DNA of 64,000 nt from JAGHAJ01 sp964559865 [NCBI: uncultured Synergistota bacterium] (lineage in GTDB: Bacteria; Synergistota; JAGHAJ01), in NCBI GenBank assembly GCA_964559865.1, contig CAZLJD010000025.1:34397-98396 (forward strand). Direction: 5' to 3'. The translations under genes and the position numbers were made by a program. Within the stretch, counting starts at the first letter, position 1. Every line of letters begins with the position of its first letter. The notes under the pieces are model-generated. The model did not search any database. It was not told the DNA's origin and was given only the letters and a program-made list of their open reading frames with translations. Below are positions 60,529-64,000 of this stretch, one piece after another.

Positions 60529-61976
60529 GAAACTTAGCGAAGAAGGGTATCCTTTTGTTTACGGTGCTTTTGCTGGTGAGTGAGGGAGCATTTGCTCGCT
60601 ATCATCCTGTGAAAAAGATATCGTTAAAGGGGGCTTACTATTTTAGTCCTGCTGTTGCAGGTGGAAAGGTGTGTGCATTTGGATATATGAGCAAGATAGT
60701 ACCCTCTGTAGAGGAGATCAGAGCCGAGAAGGAGCGGATTAGGAGGATAATAGATAACGCTATTAGGGAAGGCTATGGGGAGTGGAAGAATTTCAACAGG
60801 GTAGCAAAGGAAGTAGGTAAGAAGGTGTCAAAAGTGAAGGCACCTTGCTGGGTGAAGGGACTTTTACCACCTCTTTTAGTGAAGCGGGCTATCCCCTTGT
60901 TGTTGAAGGGTGCGCTTCTTTATGCCGTAAGGCACCCTGAATCCTTAAGGGAACCTATTGGGAGAGTTGGAGAAACAGGTGTGGTTGTTGTGGATGAGAA
61001 TGGTAATGTCTATAAGATACCTCTTGGAATAAATGCTCCTGTAGCCTCTATGGCGTTTTCTTCTGACCATCGGTGGCTTGCAGTTCTCACGGACATGAGT
61101 TTTGAGGATGCAACGGGTAAATTTTACCCCCTTGGAGAAATAAGTTTGATAGAGATACCAAAGAGAAAGGTTGTGCGGAGATGGATATTTGGCAACCTTG
61201 CCTCTACGGTAGCTTTTTCTCCGGACTCCAGATTTCTGGCATTTGATGCCTATGCGAACCCCAGAAACCTTGGCAATGTGGGAGTCTACTTTATCTCTAC
61301 TATTGATTGGAAGCTTGTGGACTTATCTTTCCCTTCTGAAAGGGGTCGCAGTGGTTGTGTGTTTGGCAAAACTGTTCATTACCCATCATTTAGATTCTCT
61401 TACGATGGTTTGGTTGCTACACAAGGGCACGGTAGGATTGTACTGTTTTCACTAAGGAGAGGTAAGAAGGTTTGGGATGTGCCGGGTACAATAGGAGACA
61501 TGGCGTTTGCACATTCGCATCCGTGGATGTTTACCGCACCGGGGATAGTTTGGAACTACAGAGCGAAGAAGAAATTACTTCGGATAAGACTTAGGTTTAA
61601 GCACTACTTTGTAGAAGAATCAGTTTTTAGTAAAGATGATAACTATCTCTATTATTTGGAGGGGGCGTTTTTAACTAAGTATAGTACCAATGGGCGGAGA
61701 GTTGTTGCAGTTACGCCCAATAGGGAGAGCTTGGGTGGTTTGTTCTTTTTAGGTCCTATGGAACGATATGCTTTCTCATTTTATTCTGGTAAGGGGATGG
61801 TTACTTATAAGGGTAGGTATTTGAGGAGGAGGAAGTTGTGTTTGAAGGTCATAAGGTTGGCAGATTTGAGGGTTCTCCAGAAGATATGTATACCTGCTTC
61901 CACCGTCTTAGATGCCTCTGTTGCTGGAGAAACACTATTTGTTTCTGATTTTGAACGGATACACATGTATGAGTAG
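60525..61976 (+). CDS. Secreted beta-propeller-like protein
   Basis: 483 residues with signal peptide (MRNLAKKGILLFTVLLLVSEGAFA). A charged helical stretch (about 65-125, PSVEEIRAEKERIRRIIDNAIREGYGEWKNF) precedes repeats with WD40/Lumazine-like strands: VASMAFSSDHRWLAVLTD, STVAFSPDSRFLAFDAY, YPSFRFSYDGLVATQ, IGDMAFAHSHPWMFTA, EESVFSKDDNYLYYLEG. Likely a propeller that binds a partner; no catalytic site seen. GTG 60525 overlaps the serpin gene by 4 bases (GTGA). Confidence 0.82.
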   Translation: MRNLAKKGILLFTVLLLVSEGAFARYHPVKKISLKGAYYFSPAVAGGKVCAFGYMSKIVPSVEEIRAEKERIRRIIDNAIREGYGEWKNFNRVAKEVGKKVSKVKAPCWVKGLLPPLLVKRAIPLLLKGALLYAVRHPESLREPIGRVGETGVVVVDENGNVYKIPLGINAPVASMAFSSDHRWLAVLTDMSFEDATGKFYPLGEISLIEIPKRKVVRRWIFGNLASTVAFSPDSRFLAFDAYANPRNLGNVGVYFISTIDWKLVDLSFPSERGRSGCVFGKTVHYPSFRFSYDGLVATQGHGRIVLFSLRRGKKVWDVPGTIGDMAFAHSHPWMFTAPGIVWNYRAKKKLLRIRLRFKHYFVEESVFSKDDNYLYYLEGAFLTKYSTNGRRVVAVTPNRESLGGLFFLGPMERYAFSFYSGKGMVTYKGRYLRRRKLCLKVIRLADLRVLQKICIPASTVLDASVAGETLFVSDFERIHMYE

Positions 61977-62013
61977 ACCTTCATTTTGTTGATTAGGGAA
62001 GGGGGAGAAAGAG

Positions 62014-63309
62014 GTGAAAAAGCTGCTTTTGTCCATCTTTCTGGTGGTATTTTTGTGTGGTGTCGTGTATGCGAGAGTTACGCTGAGGGACGCTAACATA
62101 GTTGCTGAAAACTGGCTTTATTATAACCGTACCGATGTGTCAGTGGATAGTGTTCAGGAGATAGTTTACAAGGGATTAAAGGTTGGATATGTGGCGAGAC
62201 TTAGACCAGTGGGGTTTATAATAATACCTGCTACTGATACACTCTCTCCTGTGAAGCTATGGTCCAGACGTGGTAAGTTTGTTGCTAAGGGTCCAATATT
62301 AGATGTGTTGAATGAACTTTATTTTGCAAGGAGCTTACAGTTAAAGGCCAAAGAGAACGGTAAGGTGCTTAAAGGGATGAAGAGAGTTGCTGCTTGGGAC
62401 TGGATTATGCGATTAGGAGAAAGGTTGATGAATGCATCTGATATGAAGGATGTTGAGGCAAGTCCTTTAATAACTTCAAGGTGGGATCAAGGGCCGCCTT
62501 ATAATAACTATGTCCCGAGTGTGAGTGGTAGCCCTTACGGTAATGGTAGGGCACCTGCTGGTTGTGTTGCTATAGCTACGGCACAGATAATGAGGTTTTA
62601 CAAGTGTCCTATAAATGGAGTTGGTAGCCATGCTTATAAATGGCATGGGCAGACCCTTTCTGCTAATTTTGAACACAGCTATGATTGGTTGTCTATGCCG
62701 GATTCCTTGAGTGGTGCATCTTCGTACCAGATAGATATAGTGGCAAGGGCGATATCTGATGTTGGTATAGCTGTGAACATGGATTACAATGCATCTGGTT
62801 CGGCTGCAAACTTTTTAGATACGGTATATGCCTTGACTACTTACTTTAAGTACAGCATAGATTCCATAGACATTATCTCGGTTTTAAGGGATTTTGGTGG
62901 CGATGTTGACGCCTACTTTGATGCTCTTAGAGATGAAAGGGATGCAGGCAGAGTAGTGGACCTGGGTATCTTTGGTACAAGTGGTGGTCATGCTGTAGTA
63001 ATGGATGGTTATAGGATTATCTCACTCGGTGATGTGATACTACTTAGGCAGGTGCATCTAAACATGGGTTGGGGTGGAAACTACGATGATTACTATTCTC
63101 TGGATTTTATACACCCAGACGGTATGGATTTCTCTAATGCCGCCGCATCTTATGCAGTTGTGGGAATTATCCCGACTGAACAGCAAGGTGGTGGCGGCGG
63201 TGGTGGATGTTCTATGAGTACAACTACAAGATCTGGTAATGGACTTCTGCTCGTGCTTGTCTTTATCGCTGCTATTTTTGGTTTTAGAGTTGTAATGTCG
63301 AGAAGGTAA
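62014..63309 (+). CDS. C10-family (streptopain-like) cysteine peptidase with CTERM-type anchor tail
   Basis: 431 residues. Signal peptide (MKKLLLSIFLVVFLCGVVYA), a prodomain (about 20-150, VTLRDANIVAENWLYYN, VGYVARLRPVGFIIIPATDTL), and the catalytic domain: SRWDQGPPYNNY, catalytic Cys in AGCVAIATAQIMRFY, His in GTSGGHAVVMDGYR, and LNMGWGGNYDDYYSLD. The C-terminus is a run of Gly, then Cys-Ser, a short Thr/Ser spacer, a membrane span and a basic end (MSRR). That matches the pattern of CTERM/rhombosortase-type sorting tails (inferred), so it may be cleaved and anchored at the surface. Co-encoded with a serpin. Confidence 0.9.
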   Translation: MKKLLLSIFLVVFLCGVVYARVTLRDANIVAENWLYYNRTDVSVDSVQEIVYKGLKVGYVARLRPVGFIIIPATDTLSPVKLWSRRGKFVAKGPILDVLNELYFARSLQLKAKENGKVLKGMKRVAAWDWIMRLGERLMNASDMKDVEASPLITSRWDQGPPYNNYVPSVSGSPYGNGRAPAGCVAIATAQIMRFYKCPINGVGSHAYKWHGQTLSANFEHSYDWLSMPDSLSGASSYQIDIVARAISDVGIAVNMDYNASGSAANFLDTVYALTTYFKYSIDSIDIISVLRDFGGDVDAYFDALRDERDAGRVVDLGIFGTSGGHAVVMDGYRIISLGDVILLRQVHLNMGWGGNYDDYYSLDFIHPDGMDFSNAAASYAVVGIIPTEQQGGGGGGGCSMSTTTRSGNGLLLVLVFIAAIFGFRVVMSRR

Positions 63310-63320
63310 TTTTTTAACTC

Positions 63321-63349
63321 AAGGGCAAGGATGCAAGATCCTTGCCCTT
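63321..63349 (+). terminator. Rho-independent terminator after the peptidase gene
   Basis: A perfect 12-bp stem AAGGGCAAGGAT/ATCCTTGCCCTT with a 5-base loop, then ATGCTTGTTTG. Confidence 0.85.
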
Positions 63350-63383
63350 ATGCTTGTTTGAGAAGTTTTCTGAATTATTCACC

Positions 63384-63442
63384 CTCTTTTAACACTCTCT
63401 TAAAACCTTCTTAATACGGGTTTAAAGCTGCTGTCGTATAAT
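63384..63442 (+). promoter_or_regulatory. Pho-box array and promoter for pstS
   Basis: Four TTAA cores begin at 63389, 63400, 63411 and 63422, exactly 11 bases apart, within TYTTAAnA-like repeats. TATAAT lies at 63437-63442, 11 bases after the last core, and there is no -35 box of its own. This is the geometry of PhoB/PhoP-activated promoters, where the regulator dimer replaces the -35 contact. Confidence 0.8.
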
Positions 63443-63482
63443 CGGGGCCGGAGTTAAAAATCTTTGTTAAAGGGGTGGTTAT

Positions 63483-64000
63483 ATGTTTAGGAAGTGTTTG
63501 TGGTTGTATGTGGGGTTGTTTTTGTCTTTGGTGGTACTGGGTGGCGTGGCCTTTCCGAAGGGAAAGAGTTTGGTGGTCAAGGGTTCTACGACGGTATTGC
63601 CAATTGCTCAGGGGCTTTCAGGTGTGTTTGAGAAGATGTATCCGGGTGTTGACCTTTCAGTTTCTGGTGGTGGCTCTGGTAATGGGATAAGGGCGTTGAT
63701 AGAGGGTTTTGCAGATGTTGCTGATAGTTCGAGGTTCATAAAGTTTTCTGAGGTAAAGAGAGCTGTGGCTAAAGAGGTATATCCGGTGCCTTTCAGGGTT
63801 GCAATGGATGGTATAGTTCCAGTGGTAAATGTCCGTAACGGTGTGAAGCGTGTTACATTAAAGCAGTTGCGTGATATATATGTGGGTAAGATAAAGAACT
63901 GGAAAGAGCTTGGTGGAAAAGATATGAAGATCGTTGTTCTTTCAAGAGATTCCTCATCAGGAACGTATGAAGTGTTTGAACATCTGGTTCTTAAGGGTGC
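63483..64000 (+). CDS. pstS: PstS phosphate-binding protein, 3' end cut by window edge
   Basis: At least 172 residues. Signal peptide MFRKCLWLYVGLFLSLVVLGGVAF, then LVVKGSTTVLPIAQGLSGVFEKMYPGVDLSVSGGGSGNGIRALIEGFADVADSSRFI, MDGIVPVVN, LRDIYVGKIKNWKELGGKD and VLSRDSSSGTYEVFEH, all typical of PstS. It captures phosphate for the PstCAB transporter. ATG 63483 has AAAGGGG upstream. It is preceded by a clear Pho-type control region. Confidence 0.95.
   Translation, partial: MFRKCLWLYVGLFLSLVVLGGVAFPKGKSLVVKGSTTVLPIAQGLSGVFEKMYPGVDLSVSGGGSGNGIRALIEGFADVADSSRFIKFSEVKRAVAKEVYPVPFRVAMDGIVPVVNVRNGVKRVTLKQLRDIYVGKIKNWKELGGKDMKIVVLSRDSSSGTYEVFEHLVLKG

Overview
The window reads as a gene-dense bacterial chromosome segment of low-to-moderate GC, with short intergenic gaps and long runs of genes that overlap by 1-20 bases. 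Promoters are sigma70-like with good TATAAT boxes, and many genes start at TTG or GTG. A tmRNA, a probable 6S RNA, an AMIN-type cell-wall amidase, a type II secretion pseudopilin, MscS and polysaccharide export genes point to a Gram-negative-type bacterium. A tungsten-type aldehyde ferredoxin oxidoreductase, a PPi-type phosphofructokinase, FeoAB and ferredoxin suggest an anaerobe, possibly thermophilic and deep-branching. I cannot name the phylum from the sequence alone.

Layout. 1-2.6 kb (minus strand): feoB (cut by the window edge), feoA, a ferredoxin and a secreted ankyrin protein. 2.7-8.8 kb: an aminotransferase and a threonine/serine dehydratase, then a ferric-type ABC importer. 8.8-10.7 kb (minus): MscS and an orphan ZnuA-like binding protein. 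10.8-32.3 kb: the core of the window. It holds DUF447 and beta-RFAP synthase, a CdaR-type regulator, an abundant-looking 592-residue protein of unknown family, a LarC C-terminal-domain paralogue, a 35-residue membrane peptide coupled to a sodium:solute symporter, LarB, a NifX-like protein, and then a nearly gapless tetrahydromethanopterin (H4MPT) C1 cluster. That cluster is fwdD-fwdB-fwdA-ftr-fwdC-mch, an ATP-grasp gene, a CitG-like gene, larC, mtdB, an ADP-ribosylglycohydrolase, a dihydropteroate-synthase-like gene and a DmrB-like flavoprotein.

32.4-40.7 kb: an FAH-family hydrolase, gspG, an unknown secreted protein, PPi-type phosphofructokinase, a membrane dipeptidase, smpB abutting ssrA (tmRNA), and, on the minus strand, an aldehyde ferredoxin oxidoreductase with its radical SAM partner behind a 200-base leader carrying three hairpins. 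40.5-48.6 kb: 6S RNA, a HAD hydrolase fused to a ThiF-like domain, rarA, pmbA/tldE, an amidase, a GerMN protein, rph and a fused rdgB-larE gene. 48.6-54.4 kb: surface polysaccharide genes (two deacetylases, two glycosyltransferases, a decayed stretch, a flippase). 54.4-64 kb: a BMP-family binding protein, a short cobalamin methionine synthase, a secreted phosphoesterase, a cluster of serpin, propeller protein and C10 cysteine peptidase, and a pstS gene behind a four-repeat Pho box.

How the parts work together. FwdABCD, Ftr, Mch and MtdB form a complete chain between CO2 and methylene-H4MPT, and the flanking genes look like H4MPT or methanofuran biosynthesis. Unlike the formyltransferase/hydrolase form known from aerobic methylotrophs, FwdB here keeps its cluster cysteines and the metal-ligand cysteine, and a separate FwdD is present, so a real W/Mo formylmethanofuran dehydrogenase is plausible. 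Genes of nickel-pincer cofactor synthesis (larB, larC, a larC2-like gene, larE) are interleaved with or lie near this cluster, yet no larA is in the window. The locus from the CdaR regulator to the NifX-like gene (12.3-18.7 kb) is the best candidate for an undescribed system: an acid-responsive regulator, an unknown enzyme, an uptake system and nickel-pincer cofactor genes.
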